Of a stretch of DNA of 64,000 nucleotides, positions 51,618 through 60,705 are shown piece after piece. Source of the stretch: Owenweeksia hongkongensis DSM 17368 (GTDB lineage Bacteria > Bacteroidota > Bacteroidia > Flavobacteriales > Schleiferiaceae); the NCBI RefSeq assembly GCF_000236705.1, contig NC_016599.1:1364001-1428000 (forward strand), read 5' to 3'. Position 1 is the stretch's first letter. Every line of letters begins with the position of its first letter. Made by a program: the position numbers and the translations under genes. The notes below the pieces were generated by a model that saw only the letters and a program-made list of their open reading frames with translations, did not search any database and was not told the DNA's origin.

Positions 51618-52985
51618 TTATAGTGTTTTGTTTGATTTTGAATATTCTCTGCGTATTCCTTGAATTAAATCTTGATACTCGATTATCCTTTCTCCTCTCT
51701 TGGCAGCCTGCAAAGCACAATATCTAAAGGCGTTTACCATTTCCCCACCAGTCAAAGTGAAATCTTCAGCAACTTGCTCCAGGTTCACTTTTGGCTCTAG
51801 CTTAAAAGAAGAACTTAACAAACCCTCCCAAAGTCGTAGCCTTTCCTTTTTATCAGGTTTTGAAAAATGAATCATACTTTGAAACCTACGGGCAAAAGCC
51901 TCATCTACATTAGAGTGCATATTGGTAGCCAATATTACTAGCCCCGGAAAATCCTCTATTCGTTGCAATAGGTAGGATACTTCTTGATTAGCGTATCTAT
52001 CATGCGAATCTTTGGTGGCAGTTCGTTTTCCGAAAAGGGCATCAGCTTCATCAAAGAATAAAATCCAATCCTTATTTTCTGCCTCATCAAATAACCGACT
52101 CAGGTTTTTCTCTGTCTCGCCAATATATTTTGAAACCACCAAAGAAAGATCTACTCTAAAAACAGGCCTTGAAGTAGCTTTGCCTAGCAGAGTTGCAGCC
52201 AAAGTTTTCCCTGTTCCTGGAGCACCGTAAAAAAGCGCCCTATAGCCAGGTTTAAAATGATTGTCAAGTTTCCACTTTCGTAAAATGGTATCACTGTGCA
52301 GCAACCAGTCTTTCAATTCTTCCAAACTTTCCTCTACACTTTCATTTACTATAAGGTCTTCCCAGTCAAGTGGGGTGCTTATTTCTTTAGCAGGAAACTT
52401 TGAACTAAAATGTGGTAAATACTTTTTCCCTTGACATAGTAATCCCAAATACTCTTGTGTGATGGAGAGTTTTTGTTGCAAGTCTAATGCCTGCTCATGA
52501 TCTACATTCAAAATGCCCTTTTTGAAAAAAATATGTGTTTGATCAAAATGCTCCAAAAACTTTAGCCTCCCTAAAATATCAGAACCATTTAATATAAAAC
52601 AAGCCGTTTCTAAGGTTGGAAGAAAACCTTTTTCATTGGTGTCTTTGCCACCTCCAAACTCCACGTAATCGCTATCAATAGTTTTATTTTTTATTAGGAA
52701 AATATCCAGGCTCTGTGGCCTAATATGCCTCGCGAGTGAAAGTATCAACACGAGACGTTCGTCAAAACTTAACTTATATTCCTTCACCAGATTTTCATAA
52801 GGTGAGTTACCCTTGCAAGCTGGCAATTTATGTTTTTGAACATCCTTTCCTTTAGCTTCATCATTAAAGTACAAGCTAAGCCGTGTGTCCACTACTTGCT
52901 CCAGCCAGTTAATTTCCTGCTGTAAAAATTTTGCCGCTCTGCTGATATCTACCTCCATTCGGTTACCAATGTTTTTTGCATCCAA
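51618..52985 (-). CDS. eCIS AAA+ ATPase (Afp15-like)
   Basis: 455 aa. The N-terminal half (1-215) is helical and family-specific. The AAA+ core has Walker A YGAPGTGKTLAATLLGK (about 252-262), Walker B ILFFDEADALFGKR (about 308-321), sensor 1 VILATNMHSNVD and an arginine-finger region EAFARRFQSMI. Such ATPases accompany Afp/PVC-like particles and are thought to act in assembly or cargo loading. Its start overlaps the tape-measure 3' end by 37 nt; Met10 (52958) would reduce this to 10. Confidence 0.9.
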   Translation of the reverse strand: MDAKNIGNRMEVDISRAAKFLQQEINWLEQVVDTRLSLYFNDEAKGKDVQKHKLPACKGNSPYENLVKEYKLSFDERLVLILSLARHIRPQSLDIFLIKNKTIDSDYVEFGGGKDTNEKGFLPTLETACFILNGSDILGRLKFLEHFDQTHIFFKKGILNVDHEQALDLQQKLSITQEYLGLLCQGKKYLPHFSSKFPAKEISTPLDWEDLIVNESVEESLEELKDWLLHSDTILRKWKLDNHFKPGYRALFYGAPGTGKTLAATLLGKATSRPVFRVDLSLVVSKYIGETEKNLSRLFDEAENKDWILFFDEADALFGKRTATKDSHDRYANQEVSYLLQRIEDFPGLVILATNMHSNVDEAFARRFQSMIHFSKPDKKERLRLWEGLLSSSFKLEPKVNLEQVAEDFTLTGGEMVNAFRYCALQAAKRGERIIEYQDLIQGIRREYSKSNKTL

Positions 52986-55900
52986 CTCATTTTTACCCGC
53001 CCTATACTCCAGGGCAATTGATCGAGCAGCATATCAAACGATTTTTGCTCCACCCTCATATAATATTGCTCTTCCTCCTCCATCAGCTTAGCTTCTCTTT
53101 GCAAAAAAGAATATTGAAGCCCCTCAACAGACGTGTTGTTTAAAGCTTTCCATTGTTGAGTTACAGCCGCCAACATTCCATTTACGATTTCCTTTTCGTC
53201 TTCCTTTAAAGTTAACATTCTATCAATAGGCGATTGTAAACCCAAGCCACAAAGTACTTTTGCCATTATCATATCCTCCTCGCCATGGTCTATTTCTCCA
53301 ATAGCCGCATATTGCAAAATGTGGGCAGCTCTAAAAATAGACTCTTCATTAATAAACTTGCCGCCCTCCGTGAGTTCACATCTTTCAAAAAGTGTTTTTA
53401 AGTATGGGGTCAAAATCACCAACCCCGCATTTCTCATATAAATCGCTTCTTCCATAATTTTAGGTTTCTCTTCACCCAGTTTTTTATAATCCTGATCCAG
53501 TTCCTCCTTTTCTGTAATTTCAGATGGTATTTCGTCCGTCTTAGACAAGGGTTGTTTAAATGATTCAGTCTCCAAATATTTATCTATACCAGACCATACA
53601 GTATTTGTAGGGCCCTTTCTTATTCCAGTTTTCTCATTAGATAGATACAATACATTTATCGCTTTCCCTTTACCTAGCTTTTGCAAAAGATATTCATAGA
53701 AAACTGCTGACCACTTGTCTGTTTCCCAAACTTTGAGCTTTCCACTTTCTCTCGCTACAATTAAAAAATTCACCCAACCAGATTCTAAAAACTTTTTTTC
53801 TTGTTGGGTTAAAAAACTTGAGACAGACTTTAATACCTCAAAAGTTTCCTTTAAAAGAATTTGCTGAGAAATACCTAAGCCTACACCAAGAACAACTTCC
53901 ATTTCAGTCATGTCAAATGGCTCGCGATAAATAATATTCTGAAGTTTTGTCTCCTCAGCTGTATCAAGGTTCTCAATGCTTTTCTCTTCCTCATTGGCTT
54001 GAAATAAAGCCTTGATTTCGTCATTCCAATTTATCACTGCTAGTGCTGTAATCCTCTTTTTAAAGAATGAAAGAAATTGCCCCTTTACTTCAGTGGGCAA
54101 AGTTTGCAACCAAGTTTTCAAGGTTTCCATAAACCATACTTTCCCAGACTTCCATACACCTTTCGCAAGCTCGCCTTTCAATTGTTGAAAGGATACCTTG
54201 GGAAGGAACCCCAAGTTTTGCAGATCGTCAGCAAGCTGTAAAGCCTCTAAAGCCAAGCTTTCATTCTGGCCTTTTCCTTCCAACCTTACATCCAGATCTA
54301 CGTCCGTCTGTTCTATATTATAGTGTTGAAATAAATCTTTGATTTCATCATCAAACTTGGCCACAGCTGATCCATTTATTTTCTCAGCAAATAATTCCAG
54401 AAACTTAATACTTGCCGCACTGGATAAGTTATGCAACCATGTCCTTAGAACTTTGGCAAACCATTTTTTACCAGATTTCCCAACTCCTTTCTTTAACTCA
54501 TTTTTCAATTGCTGGACGGATGCACTCTGCAGAAAACCCAAGTTTCGTAAATCATCCGCAAGCTTCGAAGCTTCTGCGGCTAAACTCCCATTTTCAACCT
54601 TATTTGCACTTAATGATTCGTGGATCAGCCAGACTATACTATTACTATCCAAGTATTTAATTCCAACTTTGGTTTTATCATTATTGCTTAGCGTTCTAAG
54701 TATTTTATCCCTTGTTTCTTTGGCATCAATCAGTTTTCTAAAATCAACGTTGAATTCCTGTATTGAATAACTTTTTACCCACCAAGGTGCCTCTCCTGTG
54801 CGCAGTATTTGCAAAACAAGCTCTTGCTTATAAGCAATGGTTTTTCTTTTTAAAATCAACCGCTGAAAGGTTTCAAACTCTTGACTATCGCGCATTAGCG
54901 CCAACACTTTAAAAGTTTCAAAATATTCACTTTGGCTAAAAGTGAACTTCACGAGAATAGATAATACTTCCTCAAAACTGATGCGTAAGGCTTCACTAAT
55001 TTCAAAAAGATATAGAGCCTGCGCTTTTACCGTTTCGCTTCTAGATGCCTTTTTTATCTTACTAAAATCAGCAAGGATGCTCTTCAAAAGGTAAGTACTC
55101 ATCTTTTGATCTTCCCACACTATGTCATCTATGGAAATCTCCTCGCTTGATGCACCAGCAATATTTTCCAATACCCGCATCAACTCAGGATATTTTGTAG
55201 AAACTATGGCTCTACGTTTTAATCGTCTTATAAAATCTATCTTGGTCAACCCTGATCGAGTAATCCACTCGGGTAAATATTGAGCAACCCAAAAACCCCA
55301 CAGCTCCTTTTCATTTTTATTCAAATAAGGAACTAGTTCCTTTTCAATAATAGATCGGAAGTACGCCTCTTGCTTCCTTTCAGTTTCTAAAGCCGACAAT
55401 AAATCCCTAAAAAACTTTGATTTTTTTAAGTCCCTATTTTCAATTAGAACTTGTAAAAGCTCAACGCGACTAAAATCAGTTTTTGCTTCTAGCCTTTGGA
55501 GTGATTGTATAAACAAGAGTTCTCTACTTTCAATTCTTCCACTTTCAGAAGCCGTCAAAATTTCTTGAGCAATAGATGCAGCAAATTTGCGCTCCCAATA
55601 AAATGTAGCAACTTGGTTTTTCTCAAGGTGAGTTCTGAATCGTTTTACAGACGAGTGTATTTCGCTCCAGTTCTTTTGATTAGAGTACTCTTCTTCAAAA
55701 GCGTCCATCCAATCCTTGAATAGAGCCTTACTCCCAACCAATTCTCTTTGTAAATAAATCAATACATCATGATAAACTTCACCTTTGGAAACACTTCCTT
55801 TTCGTACTACAGACAATAAGATTTCTACCTTATTTTTCTCCACTAAATCGGCTACTGAATGAGTTTGCCGATCTTTCAAATCCTCTATATGCTCCAAAAA

Positions 55901-57091
55901 TTTAAGTGCCCAACTAAACGATGCGTTTTTCCTTTTTTTAAAAAACAACACCAGCATTCGAAAGTCTATAAGTTCCGGAAGTCTTGCTTTGATTGAAGGC
56001 TCAAAAAGCCAGCCCTCCACGCGGTTTAACACATAAGAATCGTCAGCTCGCAACAACCGCTTCAACTCTTCCCGGATACCTTCCCGGGAAAACGTATATA
56101 TAGCCGGAAACTTTAACACACCGGTATGCATGAATATCTCCAAAGCTTGCAGAAACTGTTTCTTATCAATATTGGTAGCCTCTGGAGTTTGTCCAACACT
56201 TATTGATTCTGACTTTTTATGATCGTCCTCCAGCGCCCGCAAAATCGACTTAAACTCTGTGGTCATAGCACTTTTGTCGTACTCCAAACTTTTGGTGATT
56301 GCGCCAAGCAAAGAGTCATACGTAATTTTGAAGCGGATGGCCACATTTGCTATAAGGTATTTCAGAAAGCTCCTTTTATCGGTAAAGCTTTTGCCAGACA
56401 CAAAAAGATAAGCCATGATTACCTCCCAAACCGCATTTCGCAAATTACCGCGTACCAGCCTTGGTAAAGTCCTATCAGCTGGAGCTTTAATAACATTCCG
56501 TGCAGCGCCAACAATCACATCGGCTTCCTGCGGTTTCACCAAATGAACCAAAGCCTCAAGTGCTTCATCGTGAAACTGATAAACCAAGCGTTTTCTTACC
56601 TGTTCTTTTTTTCCAATTTGCTTTAAAAGCTCAGTCAAAGCCTTGGACTTACGGGCAGTCAGTTGTTGCAATATTTGCTGCGGACTTAAATTTTTCACAC
56701 CATCCCAACGGTGATGTCCATTTACTAAAAAATATTCAAGCTTATTTAGCAAACTATGCTGTAATGTTTTTCGAGTACCTCCTCGCAATCGCCCACGGTC
56801 ATCCGTTCTATTTGCAAAAAACAACAAAAGTTGCTCCTCTATTCTTTTTACAAGCTCATCTTCAAAGTTGCTTTTGGGTATACTGCCAAGATTTAGCTCC
56901 ACCTGCGCAAATTGATTGACCACATCCGGGTCATCATATTTATCAAGCATCCGCTCAATTATACTTCTAATAGCCGTGTCCTGTAATATGCTTACCGAAG
57001 ATTGAATGTTATGGGCATCTTTTTCGTCATCAATACTTATGGAATAGTTTTGAGACCCAATAATATGCTGGCGGCTTGCGTCTTCCATCAA
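52949..57091 (-). CDS. contractile injection system tape-measure protein
   Basis: 1380 aa. The N-terminus carries the CIS tape-measure start (HIIGSQNYSISIDDEKDA, IRSIIERMLDKYDD, VELNLGSIPKSNFEDELVKR). The C-terminus has the matching end (MRNAGLVILTPYLKTLFERC, FRAAHILQYAAIGE, LLDQLPWSIGRVKMSWM). Between them are long helical stretches without clear domains. Tape-measure length sets tube length, so this large protein predicts a long particle. Residues 836-944 and 945-1053 are a tandem duplication. The ATG overlaps the upstream baseplate stop by 4 nt. Confidence 0.88.
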   Translation of the reverse strand: MMEDASRQHIIGSQNYSISIDDEKDAHNIQSSVSILQDTAIRSIIERMLDKYDDPDVVNQFAQVELNLGSIPKSNFEDELVKRIEEQLLLFFANRTDDRGRLRGGTRKTLQHSLLNKLEYFLVNGHHRWDGVKNLSPQQILQQLTARKSKALTELLKQIGKKEQVRKRLVYQFHDEALEALVHLVKPQEADVIVGAARNVIKAPADRTLPRLVRGNLRNAVWEVIMAYLFVSGKSFTDKRSFLKYLIANVAIRFKITYDSLLGAITKSLEYDKSAMTTEFKSILRALEDDHKKSESISVGQTPEATNIDKKQFLQALEIFMHTGVLKFPAIYTFSREGIREELKRLLRADDSYVLNRVEGWLFEPSIKARLPELIDFRMLVLFFKKRKNASFSWALKFLEHIEDLKDRQTHSVADLVEKNKVEILLSVVRKGSVSKGEVYHDVLIYLQRELVGSKALFKDWMDAFEEEYSNQKNWSEIHSSVKRFRTHLEKNQVATFYWERKFAASIAQEILTASESGRIESRELLFIQSLQRLEAKTDFSRVELLQVLIENRDLKKSKFFRDLLSALETERKQEAYFRSIIEKELVPYLNKNEKELWGFWVAQYLPEWITRSGLTKIDFIRRLKRRAIVSTKYPELMRVLENIAGASSEEISIDDIVWEDQKMSTYLLKSILADFSKIKKASRSETVKAQALYLFEISEALRISFEEVLSILVKFTFSQSEYFETFKVLALMRDSQEFETFQRLILKRKTIAYKQELVLQILRTGEAPWWVKSYSIQEFNVDFRKLIDAKETRDKILRTLSNNDKTKVGIKYLDSNSIVWLIHESLSANKVENGSLAAEASKLADDLRNLGFLQSASVQQLKNELKKGVGKSGKKWFAKVLRTWLHNLSSAASIKFLELFAEKINGSAVAKFDDEIKDLFQHYNIEQTDVDLDVRLEGKGQNESLALEALQLADDLQNLGFLPKVSFQQLKGELAKGVWKSGKVWFMETLKTWLQTLPTEVKGQFLSFFKKRITALAVINWNDEIKALFQANEEEKSIENLDTAEETKLQNIIYREPFDMTEMEVVLGVGLGISQQILLKETFEVLKSVSSFLTQQEKKFLESGWVNFLIVARESGKLKVWETDKWSAVFYEYLLQKLGKGKAINVLYLSNEKTGIRKGPTNTVWSGIDKYLETESFKQPLSKTDEIPSEITEKEELDQDYKKLGEEKPKIMEEAIYMRNAGLVILTPYLKTLFERCELTEGGKFINEESIFRAAHILQYAAIGEIDHGEEDMIMAKVLCGLGLQSPIDRMLTLKEDEKEIVNGMLAAVTQQWKALNNTSVEGLQYSFLQREAKLMEEEEQYYMRVEQKSFDMLLDQLPWSIGRVKMSWMQKTLVTEWR
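53933..54586 (-). repeat. 109-residue tandem duplication inside the tape measure
   Basis: Unit 1 begins SLAAEASKLADDLRNLGFL (residue 836, plus-strand 54586). Unit 2 begins SLALEALQLADDLQNLGFL (residue 945, 54259). Period 109 residues = 327 bp. By eye about 36 of the first 54 aligned residues are identical (QQLK.EL.KGV.KSGK.WF among them), falling off later (DEIK.LFQ still aligned). Confidence 0.8.
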
Positions 57092-59940
57092 TCATCCATT
57101 AAAGCTTGATACATTGCATAAGCATGTCCTGCAAAATACTTACTGTCTGATCGCTGAGAAAGAGCCTTTCGCCAAGCTGTATGTCGGTTTTCAAATTCCA
57201 ACATTTCATATATACCCAACCACTTTATATGAGTAAGCATATAGGCTGGAGCATGTTCAAACACTAATTGCTCAAAAAGATCACGAAAAATTTTATGTTG
57301 AAACCGTACCGGCCATGCAGGCAAAACAAAGGTCATTTGCCCATTCAGCTCATCTTCGTCTACGCAGGCACCACCGTAAAACACTTTATTGTGTACTTTG
57401 ATGTCAGCTGTTGAAAGTAAGACTTTAAATAAGGCCATGCTATCCAAGTGGGGATGGCTCTGGTTCAATGACTTTCCTTCTAAATCCAGTTCTCCACTTG
57501 CGCCTCCGCTCCACTGCACCACCAGTTTTCCTAAACCTTGTTCTACAATAAACTTGCTCTCGTGCTCGCTTCTTCCCGACTCTTTTTCTTCTTCATTTGC
57601 CAAGGTCCGTAGGTCGCTTAACAGGTGCTTAACCTCAGTATTTCTTTGTTCAAATGATAGTTTCTGTGCATCATAAAGCGTAAGCACGCCACCATCCCTC
57701 AGTTCTATATCCAGCGTAAAGCTGAATACACTTTGATTATAATCAGGGTACAAAAGCTTGTGCTCTACTAAATAAATTCGTTCACTGTTTTCATTAAAGC
57801 TCTGTAACCTGCCAATAAGCCTATTCATACCTTCAGCAGCTTTCTTCTTAGACTTAGATGTGTATACTATTTCCTTATTTCTAAAGTCTACAAAGTACTG
57901 TCTATCCTTACCCGAACTAGAGCTCTTCAAAGTAAAGTTACCAGATTGCACTCCGAATCTGAGCACCTCATCAAGTACATTTTTCGACTTACCGGTAAGC
58001 ACAAAAGGCTGTTCTCCTTCGTCCTCCAACACGCCAAATAAACCTTCTAACCTCTTTTCCGCAAAACCTATTTCATAATCATTTTCTTCGTCAGATTTAG
58101 ATTCACCCAGGTTTACTACCCTGAGTCCTGATTGAGCAACGACCTCCCTAAGTGGCTGCACTCCGTTTTCACTATTTTGCTGCACTGCTAGCAATAGAGC
58201 CATTTTTTGCACCAAGGTTGAATGTGAAAGAATATTGTCCTTTTGAGTATAATCAAAAGATTGAAGCCTGTGAGCGCCCAACTCTGCATAACTGCTTATA
58301 AACTTCCTTTTATAAGACAACAGCTTGCGCTCAAAAGTTGTACTGGAATCACTTCCAAAAACCTCCATATTAAGCTTTCTCAAAATGTCATTTGGAAAAT
58401 GCTCCGCATATCTGGAAAGCATATTATCCATTGCTTTGTGCAAGCGCCCCATAGCATTTACGTCTACCTTAGCATTGAGCTTCTGCAACACATCTTCCCA
58501 AGATGTTTCTCCTTTGTCTTTACACAAAAGGGCATCGAGTTCTTCGTTTATTTTTTTTGAATGACTGTTTTTTCCAGCCTGTCCCATTTCCTCATAACTG
58601 TACCTTACTTCTCCATAATTGTACGAGCTATCTTTTGTACTCTGTGGATCAAAAAGCGAGTAAACACCTTCCAGCTGCTCCAGGTAATTGACCATGAGCT
58701 GCTCAAAGGGTAATAAAAATGCTTTGAGCTGCATGGCCTGAGCTTTTCTTTTTGGAGTAGCATCTTGAGAAACGCCATAGGTTCCAATTCCGTAATTCAA
58801 AGGAAATTGTTCCCTTATACTATAGTATTTGCCAATGTGCAGCGGTACATGTGGAGCAATTACTTCCTTCTCGTTTTTTGCTTCCATTTTTCTTACGTTC
58901 GAATAATTTTCGGCTCGCAGATTATACCAATAGCGCATTAATTCTTTAATATTAGGCTTATACCTTATCTTTTCCATCGTATAGCCTACCAGTTCATCAG
59001 TTTTTGGAATCTCTATTTTGGCTATTTCATTCTCCTCAAGCTGATAGTAACCTTCCGTTAAGATTTCCTCCCCATGTATATGTACATCAAAGAGATCCAC
59101 GCTAATCACCTCATCAATATTGGTAATAATGCGCTTCATTTCTTCAAACTCCACTTTGGTAATCCGGGGACATAAATCTCCTTCCTTTATAAACCGACCA
59201 CCCATATCAGGGCCATCATATATTTTTTCAACCGATAAGTCTTCGAGCTCCATTTCCCCTTTAGAGTAAAATCGGGGGGCGCCTGATAGATAATCATTTA
59301 CACGATAATAAATTTCGGCCAACACTTTTTCGGCTATTGAATTAGATGAAAGAGTGACCTCCAAATGAAGTTCAAGCTCAACCTCATTCAAAAGAGAAAC
59401 GCTAAGTAGATCCTCACCCAAATTGCGACAAGCATGAAATACGCGCTTTACCTCCTCTTTTATCGAAGTATCATCAATGCCTCTATACTTTTCAATTTTA
59501 ATATCATATAGCACCTTTTCCGTTGTTATTGTGCCATTTTCCATTTCCATCGCCACAGAAATTTCTACAACATCAACCCACGCATTCTTCACCTTATCTA
59601 TCTGGTCAATTATCACTTTTGCATAATCTTCTGCCGTGATGGGTGCCGTGGTAAAAATGTCTCTAGGTGCAAAAAAACCACTGTCCCCAGATACCAAATC
59701 CCCTCCCTTGGCATCGGCCAAAATCTGCTCTATTGGTAGCGAAGTTTTGTAATAAAGTTCAGTGAGTGCATAAGCGAGGTTCTCTAGAATGGTTACCCCT
59801 GGGTCATGTTCATTATAATCTGTCCAATTTGCACCTGACAGGCCTTGCAATAGATCAATTCCTTCCTTAAAGAAATCTTGAAAGAGACCAGAGTTTTTGC
59901 TCTTTTTGGTAATATATCCTTTGGCTTGGTGCTGTTCCAT
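57088..59940 (-). CDS. eCIS baseplate protein with NEHDPGVT motif (Afp12-like)
   Basis: 950 aa. Residues 39-53 read WTDYNEHDPGVTILE, a signature found in baseplate wedge proteins of contractile injection systems, followed by NLAYALTELYYKTSLPIEQI. The rest is long, mixed alpha/beta and acidic, with FPLNYGIGTYGVSQDATPKR and KIFRDLFEQLVFEHAPAYM as segments I associate with Bacteroidota eCIS baseplates. It probably forms the outer wedge that triggers sheath contraction. Tightly coupled: 6 nt after the fibre-like gene and overlapping the tape measure. Confidence 0.75.
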   Translation of the reverse strand: MEQHQAKGYITKKSKNSGLFQDFFKEGIDLLQGLSGANWTDYNEHDPGVTILENLAYALTELYYKTSLPIEQILADAKGGDLVSGDSGFFAPRDIFTTAPITAEDYAKVIIDQIDKVKNAWVDVVEISVAMEMENGTITTEKVLYDIKIEKYRGIDDTSIKEEVKRVFHACRNLGEDLLSVSLLNEVELELHLEVTLSSNSIAEKVLAEIYYRVNDYLSGAPRFYSKGEMELEDLSVEKIYDGPDMGGRFIKEGDLCPRITKVEFEEMKRIITNIDEVISVDLFDVHIHGEEILTEGYYQLEENEIAKIEIPKTDELVGYTMEKIRYKPNIKELMRYWYNLRAENYSNVRKMEAKNEKEVIAPHVPLHIGKYYSIREQFPLNYGIGTYGVSQDATPKRKAQAMQLKAFLLPFEQLMVNYLEQLEGVYSLFDPQSTKDSSYNYGEVRYSYEEMGQAGKNSHSKKINEELDALLCKDKGETSWEDVLQKLNAKVDVNAMGRLHKAMDNMLSRYAEHFPNDILRKLNMEVFGSDSSTTFERKLLSYKRKFISSYAELGAHRLQSFDYTQKDNILSHSTLVQKMALLLAVQQNSENGVQPLREVVAQSGLRVVNLGESKSDEENDYEIGFAEKRLEGLFGVLEDEGEQPFVLTGKSKNVLDEVLRFGVQSGNFTLKSSSSGKDRQYFVDFRNKEIVYTSKSKKKAAEGMNRLIGRLQSFNENSERIYLVEHKLLYPDYNQSVFSFTLDIELRDGGVLTLYDAQKLSFEQRNTEVKHLLSDLRTLANEEEKESGRSEHESKFIVEQGLGKLVVQWSGGASGELDLEGKSLNQSHPHLDSMALFKVLLSTADIKVHNKVFYGGACVDEDELNGQMTFVLPAWPVRFQHKIFRDLFEQLVFEHAPAYMLTHIKWLGIYEMLEFENRHTAWRKALSQRSDSKYFAGHAYAMYQALMDD

Positions 59941-59946
59941 CGATAC

Positions 59947-60702
59947 TCACATTTTGTCAAAAATTGTCATGATATCGTCATCCCATAATTTACCAATATG
60001 AAATCTTATTTTTTGATCAGAACCGTAGTCAGAGCGTGTTTTCATCTGAAGCTTGTAGTCAAATGTGCTACCTCTCCATCTTAGTGCTATTTTATTCCAC
60101 CACCAGCCATAATACGCTTGGGTACATTTTATTTTACTCCTGGATCTACCAAAAGTGCTAATGGCATGTGCATGGAGTAAGGAGTGCTTTCCTGATTTTG
60201 CCTTGCCCACTTGGGCTACTATTTCAAAGGCCGAATATCCGTTAAGGTCAGTTATTATATCATGCCAATTACCATCGGCAGGTACAGTCGCTATTTTATG
60301 AGTACCTATTTTAGAGGTACTACCAAGCACTCCATCTACCTCAAGGTTGGTGCGTGGTGCAGAGGTATTTATCCCTACGTTTCCTCCTTTCTTTATTATA
60401 AGCCTAGCCTGCCCCGGCTTACCCTCTGTAACTTCTGAAATGCAAATATCGCCCGTATCTTTGAGCAACTCAAAACTCCAAACCGGACCATCATCCGTTA
60501 TTTCTTTGTAAAAGCTAATTACCCTATTAGATTCAATACCATCCGGGCAAAGTATAAGACCATCCGTTACATTTTTTGCAATACGATCATCCACCTTGTT
60601 GAGCATAGAGTCTATCATGCTCGAAAAGTTATCTTCGTTGGGTTGGCTGCCATTTTTAAAAAAACCTTTCAGGCTCTCTCTATTTAAAAGTTTACCGCTC
60701 AT
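59947..60702 (-). CDS. small fibre-like eCIS protein
   Basis: 251 aa. The N-terminal helix region (MSGKLLNRESLKGFFKNGSQ, NFSSMIDSMLNKVDDR) could attach to the baseplate. At 106-126 GGNVGINTSAPRTNLEVDG is the tail-fibre shaft pattern (VGINTxxPxxxLEVDG) seen in phage and CIS fibre proteins. The C-terminal 120 residues (HKIATVPADGNWHDI, YYGWWWNKIALRW) look beta-rich and may form a receptor-binding or trimer tip. Located between two baseplate genes, 3 nt after one and 6 nt before the other. Fibre role inferred. Confidence 0.6.
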   Translation of the reverse strand: MSGKLLNRESLKGFFKNGSQPNEDNFSSMIDSMLNKVDDRIAKNVTDGLILCPDGIESNRVISFYKEITDDGPVWSFELLKDTGDICISEVTEGKPGQARLIIKKGGNVGINTSAPRTNLEVDGVLGSTSKIGTHKIATVPADGNWHDIITDLNGYSAFEIVAQVGKAKSGKHSLLHAHAISTFGRSRSKIKCTQAYYGWWWNKIALRWRGSTFDYKLQMKTRSDYGSDQKIRFHIGKLWDDDIMTIFDKM

Positions 60703-60705
60703 ACC

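Noticed and set aside
51616-51720. 35-residue extension of the DUF4280 protein
   Set aside because: It overlaps the ATPase coding region and begins with non-family residues; the ATG at 51615 starts the conserved MPQQVCMGA.
56219-56919. Plus-strand ORFs of 82 and 139 aa opposite the tape measure
   Set aside because: Antisense shadows of a continuous 1380-aa gene with no start signals or recognisable motifs.
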